Source: Rhododendron vialii (lineage: Eukaryota; Streptophyta; Magnoliopsida; Ericales; Ericaceae). Taken from it: a stretch of DNA of 64,000 bases. The stretch is from NCBI RefSeq assembly GCF_030253575.1, contig NC_080561.1, forward strand, positions 8,218,501 to 8,282,500, in the 5' to 3' direction. This document shows, in pieces, positions 19,301 through 37,792 of the stretch; position 1 is the stretch's first letter, and each line of letters opens with the position of its first letter. The notes beneath the pieces were generated by a model, which was not told where the DNA came from, made no database searches, and saw nothing but the letters and a program-made list of their open reading frames with translations. Position numbers and translations under genes: made by a program.

Positions 19301-22300
19301 TGTTTTTGAAGGTCTTGATCAGTGCTGTAGTTCTATTCTTATTCTTTTTGCCATCTATATTAAAAGTTAAAACTACTCCGTCTGTCCCAACTTGTTGGTC
19401 CCTTTTGGGGATTCCAACTTAGTAAGGGGACATAATCATTGCATTTCTTATCACTTTATTTTCCGATTTTACTTTCCGATCATTCACCTTTTCTTAAGTA
19501 CTACCAACTTAAAAAAGGAAGGGTAAAAGATGAAATTCATTGGATAGTGCGCATTTAGTTTTGAAGTGAGACAATCTTTTTGGGGCAACAAAAAGTGCTA
19601 AATGGGACCAAGTGACCAACAAATGGAGACGGAAGGAGTATTTGTTTGTATGTCTGTCTGGCCATGTGCATATATGAAAAGGGTTTTGCTCTTTCTGTTA
19701 TACATTGTTAGCTAGTTTTGTTCTGTAAGGTGCATTTGAATTTTAAAAGATGATATTGATAACTCTTCCCTACTTAGATTTGGATAATATACATTGGTTT
19801 CTTCATGCTCAAAGTATTTCATTTCCTTAACTCCCCTGGCAATTTCTTGATCCTTATTTGTCATTGACACTCTTTATGCATTGGCATTTCAGCTTTTGGA
19901 GATAGTGGTGTCACCCTCGTACCTGGGTTGAAAGCCACATTTTGTTTCCGAATCATTGAATATGATAACTAGCTTCAATTGACTTTCAGGTCTCAGGAAG
20001 ACTCTCAGAACTGAAGACTACAATAGACGCTGGCGCGCAGCTTCGCCGCAATTTGTTACAAACAATTGCTGAACAATATGAACAGTGGAATCTTTTGGTG
20101 TGTTTCCTTTTTTACTTCACCTAATGAAGTTTCATTTGCAAGATGATTTAATTTAGAAAATAGCCTTTAAGTGCTTGTATGTGATGCTTGTTCATAAAAT
20201 TTTGTCCAGAGCCGCATTGTTATTTGCTATGTAAAAAAATCTACTGTTCAGCCACTAAGTTATCTATTTGGTTCCCATGAAAGGTGATGAGGGAAAAATC
20301 CATTTACCACACTCTAAATATGCTAAGTATTGATGTGACGAAGAAGTGTCTCGTGGCAGAAGGATGGAGTCCTGTTTTTGCAACAAAGCAGGTGCCTTTA
20401 ATTGCTCGCTGATTTAGAGTTCATTGGATTGGTTGCTTTGAATTTGTTCATCATGTTTGAGTGCTCATTAGATTGCTTACAAAACGAAGATGAGATTTGA
20501 TTTGTGCAGATTCAGGATGCATTGCAGCGGGCAACATTTGATTCCAATTCACAAGTTGGCGCCATTTTCCAGATTTTGCGCACAAAAGAGTCGCCACCTA
20601 CATATTTTCGGACAAACAAATTCACTTCTTCGTTTCAGGAGATTGTTGATGCATATGGGTGAGTTTTTCTTAAGATTGTTCTCAGTCCTAGAAGTTTTCT
20701 TCTTCTAAACTAATACAACTGCAATCACCTGGAGGAACATGCATGTGCATGCTGATTTTTGTACCTAATGGCTAATGCTACCAAAACTAAGAGTTATCTA
20801 ATGATCAGAAGGCTTTTGGGTTGTCAGTTGGCAAAGTTTTTATTTCGCCAGGTCATCAGAACTTGATTCTATGAACCCACCTAAAGTTGTATTCCTTGGA
20901 AGTCAGTCTGCATCTCATGCAACATCCTTGAAGAGATTTTAGCATGGCGATCAAACCTATCAATATAATTGAGGAATATGAATGGTGGAGAATGGCCAGG
21001 GAAGGCTCTTTTTGAAAGGGGAAGAATATTTACTGGTGATAAATATTTCTGAAAAGAACCGTAATTTTGGTATGCATAACAACAACTAAACAATAACAGT
21101 AACAGTAACAGAACCCATCTAATCCCCAATCATTGGGGGTATGGGCAGGGGAGGATTTGAGACAGCCTAGCCTTTGGGCAGTCAATTTTTCTTCGTTTGT
21201 TTTAGTTTCTTTGCTTTACAGGATGTTGACAAAAGTTTCCTTGTGCTTGTTTTCATCTTATTCTTTCAATGAAATGAGAGGCCAGATGCAGAATGAATGA
21301 GGATATCCAGAATCTTATATTGATTTTCAAGATGACAAGTTAAAGCATTGTTTGTGTCCTGTCTGCTCTTTGCGTTATACTAGTGTGTCTTTCCATTATG
21401 GTTGACATTTACCCTAATTAAAATTTAACTAGATTTTGATAGCTTGCGATGAGTGTGGAAGACTTTTGTCCTGTGGGTTGTTCATATGTTTCCCCTTTCG
21501 ATGAAATGAGAGGCAGAATATCCAGAATCTTAAATTGATTTAAATGATGATGAATGACGCAGTTTGTGATAGCCTGCGATGAGCCAAATGATGTGGTTTG
21601 TGTTTGTGTTGCTTGCTTAGGACCTTGGTAAATTCTAATTGTGTAGCTAAACGATTATAGAGCATGAGCTGGATTTTAAAGTGATTAACTCATAGGCACT
21701 GACTTTCAAAGTGGAGGCAAGCAGAATACTTTTTAAAAGCAATCAGTGCACCAGTTGTGTTCTTGTCTGTTTGTTCATATGTTGGTCTGGAACCTGTTCC
21801 ACTTGTTCTCACCTGCCTAATGCAATCCTCCTTTGTGTGAGTTTGGGATCGGCTACATAAAGATGTAGAACTAAGCACACCTATGTGGAGTTAATTTTGA
21901 GGGTATGCCAAGAGCAAAAATAAAGAACAAGCAAAACAGTAACACCTATGACTTTGCTGCATAAAGTAAACACCTGTGAAAGCTTTAAGCGATGGTAAAA
22001 TCTCAAATGAATGGTAAATGGGGGGCGGGAATAAACAAGAGGTGGCATCCCAAGTCTTTGGACATCCAGTGGTAGTTTAGCATAGTTACGATAGATCTCT
22101 CATTTAGTTTGATATTAGATGACCTGAGGGCATGATGCCAATAAACCCACTTAAGCATTTGATACCAGCACAGATGTGGACAGTTTAGAAAATTGAGATT
22201 ACTTCACAGGGGCATATAATTGTAGGATGCAAAGGCTTTCTTGGAGGAATCCTCAAGAGGAGTAAAAAGAGCAAAATCACACCATATATTTATTGCAGCT

Positions 22301-25300
22301 AGGGCCCTCTTCTAGTTAGATTGGAAATGCCGACAAAGGATGACTGATCTTGACTCGGTTCACTGACATTACAATGAATGTAGATACTCGTTCTAAAACG
22401 TGTGTGGAGCCTGTGCTTATCTGAAGCCCTTGATATTAGGAGTATGAAAATAGACAACAAAGTCTGCATCATTTCCTCAAGGAGGCGCAAGTGTTGCGGG
22501 AGTGTATTGTGTGCACACTTTTTTGTTGTTATTTTGGTGGAGAGAAGCACATTGATTTTCTGGGACAAAGTTTGATGATGAAGATTCCATCATTGATATA
22601 GTATGATCTTTGTTCTACTTTGTTGAGTTCCTGTATCGGCTCCTTCTATAGGGATACCTTGTTCTTGATTTCTAGTGAGCGGAGAGCTGCGCATAAATTG
22701 TGGTTTTTGGATATTTTGCTTTATGTTGTATCTTGGCCTTGGTGGACTTTGGTTCTCCTACTCTTTTGTACTCATTCTCTCGCTTTTATCAAAAATTTGT
22801 TTGATGCTAATCAAGAAGAAGATGCATGCTTTTCTTGTAGGTTTGTAAAAAACTAGACGAATATCTTTTGTTCTTCTAGATCTTCATTTGCTCATTGAAT
22901 TTCTTTAAAATGAGGTGTGGGCGTAGTGTACTAAAATCCTGTGAGCTTTGGGCAGTAGTACTGGACATTTACATGCCCATTTTCATTTGCTCATTGTTAT
23001 CGGAGAGATGATCCCCTTCTTACTGAATTGCTGATGCTTCATCTATTTGCAGGGTGGCAAAGTACAGAGAAGCAAATCCTGCTGTATTTACTATTGTCAC
23101 ATTCCCATTTCTTTTCGCAGTCATGTTTGGTGACTGGGGACATGGTATATGCTTGTTACTTGGGGCAATGTATTTCATAATCAGGGAAAGGAAACTCTCC
23201 AGTCAGGTAATTTTGCTTTGCTTGGTTGAAATAGGCTGCCTTTCCGCATAGTATCACCACAAGCTCTTGAAGTAAACTCTCTTTCTTTGTATCTTCCATG
23301 ATTATCACATGCTCAGCACATTTTCTCCTAGGGATTTGCTGCACCTTTCCCTTTTTCTTGTGCTGAAGCCTGTAGGTTTAATGATGTCTGTCCTGCTGTT
23401 GAAATCTGTACTAGGATTACATACCAAGAACCCTTTTATAGCTGAAAATTGTTGGCCTATCCCCCACTTACCAAACAAGGTGTTGGCCCATGACAAACTT
23501 GCCACACTTACCAAATTGTTGGCCCATATGCTTGGTGCCTGTATATGTAACCAAACCAACCTAAGTCTTGTTTCCCAAACTAGTGAGGTCGGCTACATTA
23601 ATCCTTTGTCACCATTCTGCTCTCGCAAGGGCTATGTAGTCCATCAAATTTCATAAAATCATATCCTCTTTTACAATGGCATCGGGCATCCTATGTTACC
23701 AGTATTTATCAAAAATAGAAAATGAGAAGTATCTTGCAACCTGGAGGGTTCATGTAACATCCCAGCTATCTGTCCGTCTGCTAGAAAGGGACATAGCACA
23801 TCTTCTGGTCCTTGTTTATGGTACCTGCTGGAGCTATTGTCCTTTTCCTTTTTTTTGAACGGCAAAAAAAAAAAATCATTAATCTTGAAATTGTTACAAG
23901 ACTAATAGGAGCAAGGAAACAAAGAACAATCAGTCCAATCCGAGACCCGCTATTGTCCTTTTCCTGTTAGTCTTGGCGAGGTGTTCTTTCATATGATCAC
24001 GTCTCATCCGTTGTTAGTTGTTTTAAGCACGCATGGGATTTTGTGGACATAGTTGAGTTAACCTCTTTGCAGAGCAATCCGGAGAGCGCATTCAAACTCG
24101 TACCTCAATAAGGAGCACATGGAGGTTGCAACCTGTTTACAGAAACAGAAAGTGTATGGTTAAATGACCATGTCTACACATCCAAGCTATACCTGTGTGT
24201 TTGTGTGTGAAGACCCAGCTTAGTTTCTTTGGACCCATAACCTCCTATGTGTATGAACTATGCTGCCAGAAGCCTTTTCAGTCCAATTTAATTATTGAAA
24301 ACGGAGGGAGTTTGGTGGCCAACCTTGTCCTGTCCAGATATCACCTTGTAATCTGACTAATCACAACATGTGTAGTTGTGTCTTCGTTGTTAATTGAAGT
24401 AACATGTTGTCTTAAGATTGCAGATTTTGCTGCAGTATCTGGATGAGTTTTGTTCTTTTTTGTTTGGTATCACCCCAGCACCTTCTTCTGATTTTGTGGT
24501 GGAACATACTTTACCTCTTTAAGTAGAGATTTGTCTGCTAGAGTAGATGAATACCATATTCAAAAAGTTAGATGATCATCATGCCTCTACTGGGATTGAA
24601 GTTTCAAACAATGGAATCTGCAAGTCCTTTCCTCCCAAGCAGAGCCCTGAGTATATCCTTAATTTTAATAGTCATGACTCATGTCAAATCATCATGGTCT
24701 TCTATTTGACAGTCATCCGAATCTTCTGTCTGTGAACAAATACTGATTACATTCTGCTTTTGCAAAGTACAGAAGCTTGGAGACATTGCAGAAATGACCT
24801 TTGGAGGTCGGTATATTATTATGATGATGGCACTCTTTTCAATATACACAGGCTTGGTCTATAATGAATTCTTCTCGGTCCCATTCGAGCTATTTGGTCG
24901 TTCAGCCTATGTGTGCCGCGATCTTTCTTGCAGGTCTTTTGGGAATCCCTTAGATTTTATATGTTCTCTGTGTTTCATCTGCCGTATGCTCTTTACATTG
25001 TCTAGCACTTTGTTTCAGGGATGCTACTACTGCAGGCTTAATTAAGGTGGGTGACACCTACCCATTTGGCGTGGATCCTGTCTGGCATGGTTCCCGCAGT
25101 GAATTGCCGTTCCTCAATTCGTTAAAGATGAAAATGTCAATACTTTTGGGTGTAGCCCAAATGAACCTTGGAATCCTATTGAGTTATTTCAACGCCAAAT
25201 TCTTCCGTAGTAGTCTGAATATCTGGTGAGTTTGATCTGCTAAAATCAATCTTTGGTGGGATGGTAACTGTGATATTGGACAGTGTTCGGGATGCATTAA

Positions 25301-28233
25301 CTTTTTGGCATTTTGTTAGATTTATTTTGGTCTTTAGTGAAATATTTTTAGCTTCTTGCCTTCGTTACATGGATTGTTCATTCATCTCGATGAGAGGTAT
25401 CGGAAAAGTAAAAAGAGATGGACCAATATTGATAAAAATTTCGGAAAAGACAGAAAGAAGGTTGGAAATTTTGGCTTATTTTTATCGAAGTTAAAGACTA
25501 AGTTAAGCAGGAAAAAAGCTGAAAGATTAAGAGATGCTTTTAAAGCCTTTCCTATTATATTGTATGCATCTGCAAATAGTCTTTATTATTTATAAACCGG
25601 CATATTCATGCGCATTCTTGACTTGCAGTTTCCATTTGTTTGTTTCTGTTTCTTTAGGTTCCAATTTGTGCCTCAGATGATATTCTTAAATAGCTTGTTT
25701 GGCTACCTTTCCCTCCTTATCATTATAAAATGGTGCACCGGATCGAAAGCTGATTTATACCACGTAATGATATATATGTTCCTGAGTCCCACCGATGATC
25801 TCGGCGAAAACCAGCTTTTTGTTGGCCAGAGAAATGTCCAGGTTGATGTTTTTTCCTCGCCACAGCTCTCTTTTCTATTACACTTAATTCGGGTTTTTTA
25901 CCTAGTGAAAAATTCTTTTCATGGATGTTCAAAATGTGTATTCATTTCAATTTGTCTTTCCATGACCAGCTTGTGCTACTACTGCTGGCCCTTGTTGCTG
26001 TTCCATGGATGTTGTTCCCCAAGCCTCTTATTTTGAAGAAACAACACCAAAATGTATGCCTCTCTTTTCTTTCCCCCACCCCTGAATCTTGCTTCTGAAT
26101 TTGTGTTGAACCATGAACGTCTTGGTTTATTTCTGTTGCAATGTTATGCTTCTTCAGAGGCACCAGGGTCAGTCCTACATGCCACTTCATGGCACAGAAG
26201 ATACCTTACAGTTAGACGCAGCTCATGATTCCCATGCTCACGAGGAATTTGATTTTAGTGAAGTGTTTGTGCATCAACTTATACATACCATAGAGTTTGT
26301 ACTTGGAGCAGTCTCAAATACAGCTTCGTATCTTCGTCTGTGGGCCCTCAGGTATGTTGTTAGCTGCTGCAAATTTGAATTTCATCGCCATGCCTGTTTA
26401 CTGGTTTCAGGATATTTCAAAATTTAACATTTTAGTGGCATTCTGAAGTTCTATAGCGAGAAATTGATTAAAACTTAGGCCTAGTTTCCCAAAATAAGCC
26501 TGGGGCTTTTTTCCATTTTGTCCTTTGTCAAAAAAAAAAAAAATCACATTTGTTAGTTTTGTGTCAATTTCTTGTGGATTATTGGTTCTTCTCGACAGGA
26601 GGAATCGGAAAAGTACAATTTTTACCCCAATGTTTTTGGAAATATCCAAGTTTTAGCACTTTTAGCTCACCTTTTTTTGGCTAAAAATGCTAAAAGCTTT
26701 CCAAAAAAAAAAAAGAAGGGTAAAAGTCAATTTTTACTTTTTCAATTCCTCTCATTGAGACGAACCTACAATCTACAAAATTTTGACGCAAAACTGAAAA
26801 ATGCAAAAAATATATATATATATATTGAACAAGGACAACAAAAAAAAGTCTGGGGCTTAGTTTGGGAAACTAGGCTTTTATAGTGGTGAATGTGAAATTT
26901 TTTATTTTTTTTTATCAGCAAAGAAAGTAACATTTCATTGATAATAATAAAACAATACAAGAGAAGAGAAGGATGGTGAATGTGATATACTGCTAGTGCT
27001 ATTAGTACTGAACTATGGAGTAGTTCACTAAAGTTCTAGCAGTAGTAATTTGAAGTCCAAAATTTCTGTGCATTCTGAAGTTTTACATTGAGAACAGGGA
27101 AGTGGTGGTATGTGTGACTTTAAAAAACTAAATGATGGAATTAAAGTTCTGGCTCCTGGGTAGTTTTTTACGTAGGTAGGTAGGGAGTGTCATCACTCAT
27201 CAAGGAGTTTCTTTCTGTCTGGATTGTATTTTTCACTATCTTACATCTATCTTGCTTTTTGATTTCCTTGACATTCATACAATTGGAGAGATTTATTTTT
27301 ACACACTTAGAAAGAGAACATGAAGAGGAGAACTCCCTGCCTGTAGACTGAATTTGACTGTTTGGGATCCACAATCTTTTGGCTTAGAGTGCTTCCAAGA
27401 GATTTCTTATGGTTAAAAATGTATATAATAATGTAAAGTAAGCACTTCCATGAGATGCGAGTCCTGATACTATAAAAGAGCTCCTCAACATGACCTTTTG
27501 TCCATTATCAGCAATCTCCTTTTGTATCACTTCATTTCAATTTTCTACACAAGCTAATCTAGCGAATGATTTTTTTCAGCCTTGCCCATTCAGAGTTGTC
27601 CAGCGTATTCTACGAGAAGGTTCTTCTTCTTTCTTTGGGGTAAGTGTGAATTTCTTCAGTTGCTTGGCTTTTGTTTACAGCCCCGGTTTGAACTGAGGGG
27701 TTTGGTAAGAAAAGAAAAGATAACCCTCAATTGTTTGGATGAATAAAAGAGGTGAGAGCGGATAGAATAGGGTACTCGTAAAATGGTGAGTGTTGGTGAG
27801 AAGTTAGAACCCGTACTTTAGTTTTCTCACCAAATTCCTCCCTCCAAATGGACTTTAGTCAGTTATATCCTTTTATGTCATTGATATAATGAATTAGCTT
27901 GGGATCCAGTAAATAAAAGAACCCATTGCAACTTTGTGCGACAACTGGTTATCAGATTGAAAAGTGCTAATTGACTATTGTGACGGTCATTTTGACTAAT
28001 TGTGTTGTATTACCTTGTATGACTACAGGTACAACAACGTACTAATCCTTGTCGTGGGCATCATTGTTTTCATTTTTGCCACCGTCGGGGTGCTGTTGGT
28101 GATGGAAACTCTCAGTGCATTCCTCCATGCTTTACGACTTCACTGGGTGGAGTTCCAAAACAAGTTTTATGAGGGAGACGGCTACAAGTTTCATCCATTC
28201 TCATTTTCTTTACTCGGTGACGAGGAAGAGTAG
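13380..28233 (+). CDS. VHA-a: V-type proton ATPase subunit a (tonoplast VHA-a2/a3 type)
   Basis: Membrane subunit of the Vo sector that forms the proton half-channels against the c-ring; it energises the vacuole. Exons: 13380-13538, 15606-15650, 16688-16810, 16888-16995, 17677-17781, 17872-18045, 19094-19231, 19990-20097, 20284-20391, 20510-20658, 23053-23206, 24773-24933, 25019-25225, 25658-25841, 25970-26053, 26158-26351, 27580-27639, 28029-28233. They total 2466 nt, 821 aa, the length of Arabidopsis VHA-a2 and a3. The N-terminal cytosolic half (to about 420) begins with a Gly-rich stretch, CCPPMDL and SEPM. It is followed by about eight membrane segments with [14 protein letters not shown] and GVDPVW. 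R729 in YLRLWALSLAH is the essential channel arginine, and the C-terminus is acidic. An ATG at 13377 precedes 13380 in frame; 13380 has the better context (A at -3, G at +4). Introns 1 and 10 exceed 2 kb and hold repeats. Identity is very secure; isoform a2 versus a3 is not resolved. Confidence 0.96.
13966..14362. repeat. CTAGGCG-rich interspersed repeat in VHA-a intron 1
   Basis: Many direct and inverted copies of CTAGGCG and CGACTAGT, followed by repeated ATTAATTAGTAATCGAC and GATTAATCG words, and then a second AATCTAGGCTTT..ACCACCTAGGCGG block. Its GC content differs from the surrounding intron, so it is probably an inserted repeat of unknown class. No ORF. Confidence 0.6.
14466..14588. 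repeat. Three-copy tandem repeat, unit about 41 bp
   Basis: Copies begin at 14466, 14509 and 14550 with ACTAGGATCT(A/G)GGTTTGA and end in CTGTAACTTACGAA. The first copy has two extra bases; the others are nearly identical, which indicates recent expansion. Confidence 0.9.
19376..19638. mobile_element. Stowaway-type MITE (263 bp) in VHA-a intron 7
   Basis: The left end CTCCGTCTGTCCC and the right end (reverse complement CTCCTTCCGTCTCC) form the CTCC-x-CCGTC terminal repeat typical of Stowaway/Tc1-Mariner MITEs. Inside both, a TTGTTGGTC word is also inverted. TA dinucleotides flank the element at 19374-19375 and 19639-19640, as expected for its TA target site. Confidence 0.85.
20659..23052 (+). 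other. VHA-a intron 10, 2.4 kb, no gene inside
   Basis: The longest VHA-a intron. It contains a partial direct duplication: ATGAAATGAGAGGC..ATATCCAGAATCTTA occurs near 21268-21320 and again near 21500-21535, each followed downstream by AGC(T/C)TGCGATGAG. No transposon end or protein-like ORF was recognised. Confidence 0.5.
23850..23948 (-). mobile_element. Severely truncated retroposed fragment with 17-bp target duplication
   Basis: GCTATTGTCCTTTTCCT is present at 23833-23849 and exactly again at 23949-23965. The 99 bases between them begin with an oligo-T run, as expected for a poly-A-tailed cDNA inserted on the minus strand. The body is AT-rich with no ORF. This is a 5'-truncated LINE-type or SINE-type insertion in intron 11 of VHA-a. 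Confidence 0.8.
26478..26877. mobile_element. Foldback MITE (400 bp) in VHA-a intron 16, Tourist/PIF-like
   Basis: The ends GCCTAGTTTCCCAAAATAAG (left) and the inverted GCCTAGTTTCCCAAACTAAG (right) pair almost perfectly, and the arms continue through CCTGGGGCTT and inverted TTGT(T/C)CTT words. TTA trinucleotides flank both sides (26475-26477, 26878-26880), suggesting a PIF/Harbinger-type 3-bp duplication. Subterminal GGAATCGGAAAAGTA-like words recur in the elements near 49.2-49.7 kb and 58.6-58.9 kb. Confidence 0.65.
26896..26973 (-). mobile_element. Short retroposed fragment with 12-bp target duplication
   Basis: TGGTGAATGTGA occurs at 26884-26895 and again at 26974-26985. The 78-base insert starts with a T-rich run and continues ATCAGCAAAGAAAG..TTTCATTGATAA. 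It resembles the 3' end of the retroposon at 37793-38894. It reads as a minus-strand, strongly 5'-truncated retroposed end within VHA-a intron 16. Confidence 0.7.
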
Positions 28234-28351
28234 AAGAAAACCCTGGCTGTTGAAACAGAGCTTCAGAGTGTGCATATTTTATGAGCTTCATTGATTCGTT
28301 CATTCAGAGGAATATGCGTAGAGAATCGATGGCAATCTACCTTATTAGCAG

Positions 28352-28401
28352 GGGATCGTTTCCCTGGCATTTGTTCGGGATCGTTTCCCTGGCATTTGTT
28401 A
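28352..28401. repeat. 25-bp tandem duplication in the VHA-a 3' UTR
   Basis: Two consecutive copies of a unit starting GGGATCGTTTCCCTGGC and ending ATTTGTT(C/A), about 120 bases after the stop codon. Confidence 0.9.
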
Positions 28402-28936
28402 CTTATTTATCCCCAATAAGCAGTCTCTCCTTGTGAGGCCTGCAGCTATGTATGGTGACAATCATGTGTAATGATAAGTTATTGTATTTGCTTTGTTTTC
28501 CTTTTCTCAAATATTGCTTGTATTTTGGTGGTTGGCTTGGGTGGCTGTGTTGGTGAAAGTTCATTTTAATCGCTTTTCATTGATGTCGACTTCCCGTTAG
28601 ATTTATCTGTAATTTCTATTTCTTGGTTTCTGTGGATGTTTGTATGTCTAGTTTGCAGAAATCAAGTACCATTGGAATCGGCTTTATTTTTGGTGTAACA
28701 AACTTGGACTAGTGTTTTTTTGTAGCATTGAAGTGCTTCCAAATTTCGGATTTGCTATAGCTTTGCGGTTGAGCAGGGTGACCATCAATACAGAAGAAAT
28801 TTTGCAGTAATACCTCGTGTAATTAGGGATCCGGCTATGATGCCCCATTTTGGTTTTGGGGCATCCATGCCTCCATTTTTCTTAACCGTTGGATCTCTCT
28901 TTTTTAATCTCAACCATTGATTCAACCCTCTAGTAG

Positions 28937-29034
28937 TAAGTGGTTATACATTGTGGTAAGTGTGACTATACATTGTGATCATGCATTGTGCCAAGTGTGA
29001 CTATACATTGTAGCAAGTGTGATCATAATAAATG
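28937..29034. repeat. Degenerate minisatellite (AAGTGTGACTATACATTGT)
   Basis: About four to five imperfect copies of a roughly 20-base unit, some with a CATGCATTGTG variant. Confidence 0.75.
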
Positions 29035-29048
29035 GTATGTAACGCTAG

Positions 29049-29188
29049 TTTGTGTGGTAAGTAAGATTGCAATTTGTTGCGGCAAAATCACAAATAACAT
29101 AGGCAGCACATGCTTGCCTTTGTGTGGTAAGTAAGATTGCAATTTGTTGCGGCAAAATCACAAATAACATAGGCTGCACATGCTTTGC
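29049..29188. repeat. 70-bp tandem duplication
   Basis: Two almost identical copies starting TTTGTGTGGTAAGTAAGATT at 29049 and 29119 and ending GCACATGCTT. The near identity indicates a recent event. Confidence 0.9.
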
Positions 29189-29272
29189 CAATGGAAAGAG
29201 TCTTTGACAAGCATAGAGACCTGAGTGGCAAAGTGCCCTCTCGACAAGAAGGTATCCCTTGCACGTACTGTG

Positions 29273-29376
29273 TACTGTGGCATTAGACGTCAGCGGGGGC
29301 CTTGGGATGAATTATCATTTCTGCTACTGTGGCATTAGACGTCAGCGGGGGCCTTGGGATGAATTATCATTTCTGC
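29273..29376. repeat. 52-bp tandem duplication
   Basis: Two identical copies starting TACTGTGGCATTAGACGTC at 29273 and 29325. They produce a repeated peptide in one frame, but no real gene. Confidence 0.9.
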
Positions 29377-30252
29377 TGCTTAATAACCTGCTTACTCTGA
29401 AAACGACTAGGGTCCAACTAGTGGAAGAGCACTGTAGGTTGCGTGGTGTCTGGTGCGCCCTCGGCGGTCCTCGAAAATTCAGAGGTCCAATTTTTTTTTT
29501 CAGAGATGGTTTATATTATTATATTGTTCCAATTGATACTTCATACAAATAAATTCTACTATAAAAAAAATCTCCTTACGACTCCTCGGGCAAGGGTCAT
29601 GTTTCTTCTTGTCACAAAGGGGAAGGCTCATAATGTTGTACTATATAGGAGCTGCCTGCTCCTATTACTGCGTGCGCCCGTGCGGCACTTGGAACTTGGC
29701 GAGTGAAAAAAAGTACAGCTCTCAGTTCCAAGTTTTGCTTTAAGTGGCCTCCAGTTCTTAGAAGAGTCGCTCGGTGAAGAACACATGGTGACAGCTGAAA
29801 GCTGAACGTAGCCATTTAATAAGCTACTCCTATATAAAAAGCTAGGAGTAGCTTATCTATCTATGAAGTTCTTTTTTAATGTCAAAAAAATAAAGCTACT
29901 CCTATATAATTGCAGGTTCCAATTCTAAATCAAAGCAATAAATTGAACACAGGATAAATACGAATGTTGATTCTGATATCTAAACCGAGTCGCAGAACAT
30001 GAGGATAAATATGATCTTCATTGCATAAGAAACATTCAGTGTCTTCAAATAGTACAGTATAAATGTTTACAAAGCATCCAAGGCAGCCTTAAATTTTTAG
30101 GACACAGATGGAGGAATTAGACCAGATAATGGCTAAGGCTTAAGAGACATGTCCCTTATGCTTTAGGAAATGTCTGAGAATGTTGACCAAGTTATACTGA
30201 TTTATATACAGACACCAACTACCTTTTGGATGTTATTTGAATTTGACACATC

Positions 30253-37307
<7,055 letters not shown>

Positions 37308-37792
37308 GTTTGTAGAGAGAGAGATGGATTGGGAGATCTAAAGCTATGTATGTGTGCGTGTATATATATATATATATATATATATGGATATAGGTCTCTC
37401 GGGGTCGGGGTCTGTATCTACCAGTCGCGTGGGGAGAGGTTTCTTTGGAGAGAAGGTGGGGTGTCTGGGCCAATGGGGAGTTAACACCTGTGTGGAATTT
37501 TGAGTGCAAGGAATGGTAGTTGCTTTTGCTTCTGGGGTTCGGTTTAGTTGGTTCTTTTTGTGACGTCGTTTTATGGGCGTGAGCCGTGAGCCGTGACGAT
37601 GAGGTTGTTTTATTCAACGGAAATTGTTGTTGGGGCAAGGAAGGAATGGTGTTTTGTTCTTTTCCTTGGGAATTAGTAGTAATTTTAACTTATGACTATT
37701 CAAGTATGCAACACAGGATCCGCTGGGCGCGAGTGTCATTGTTTGCGTTAGGCTCAACGTCGTCGGAGTGAAAATATCTGTTGTCTTGTGTT
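37308..37792 (-). promoter_or_regulatory. RD19 promoter and leader region
   Basis: Upstream of the minus-strand start lie an AG-rich leader (37312-37324), an AT run (37361-37385) that could serve as a TATA region, and a TGACGTC core at 37561-37567 of the kind bound by bZIP factors. Stress control is known for RD19 genes, but the role of these sites here is inferred. Confidence 0.4.
37361..37385. repeat. AT microsatellite near the RD19 start
   Basis: About twelve TA units some 55-80 bases before the minus-strand ATG, where a TATA box would be expected. Confidence 0.85.

Larger units (their letters stand above)
28234..30252. other. VHA-a 3' UTR and intergenic region up to the RD19-like gene
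   Basis: The two genes converge here. About 250-450 bases of VHA-a 3' UTR are likely on the left, and RD19 3' UTR on the right below 30252. Between them are several short tandem duplications listed separately. No other gene is recognised. Confidence 0.55.
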
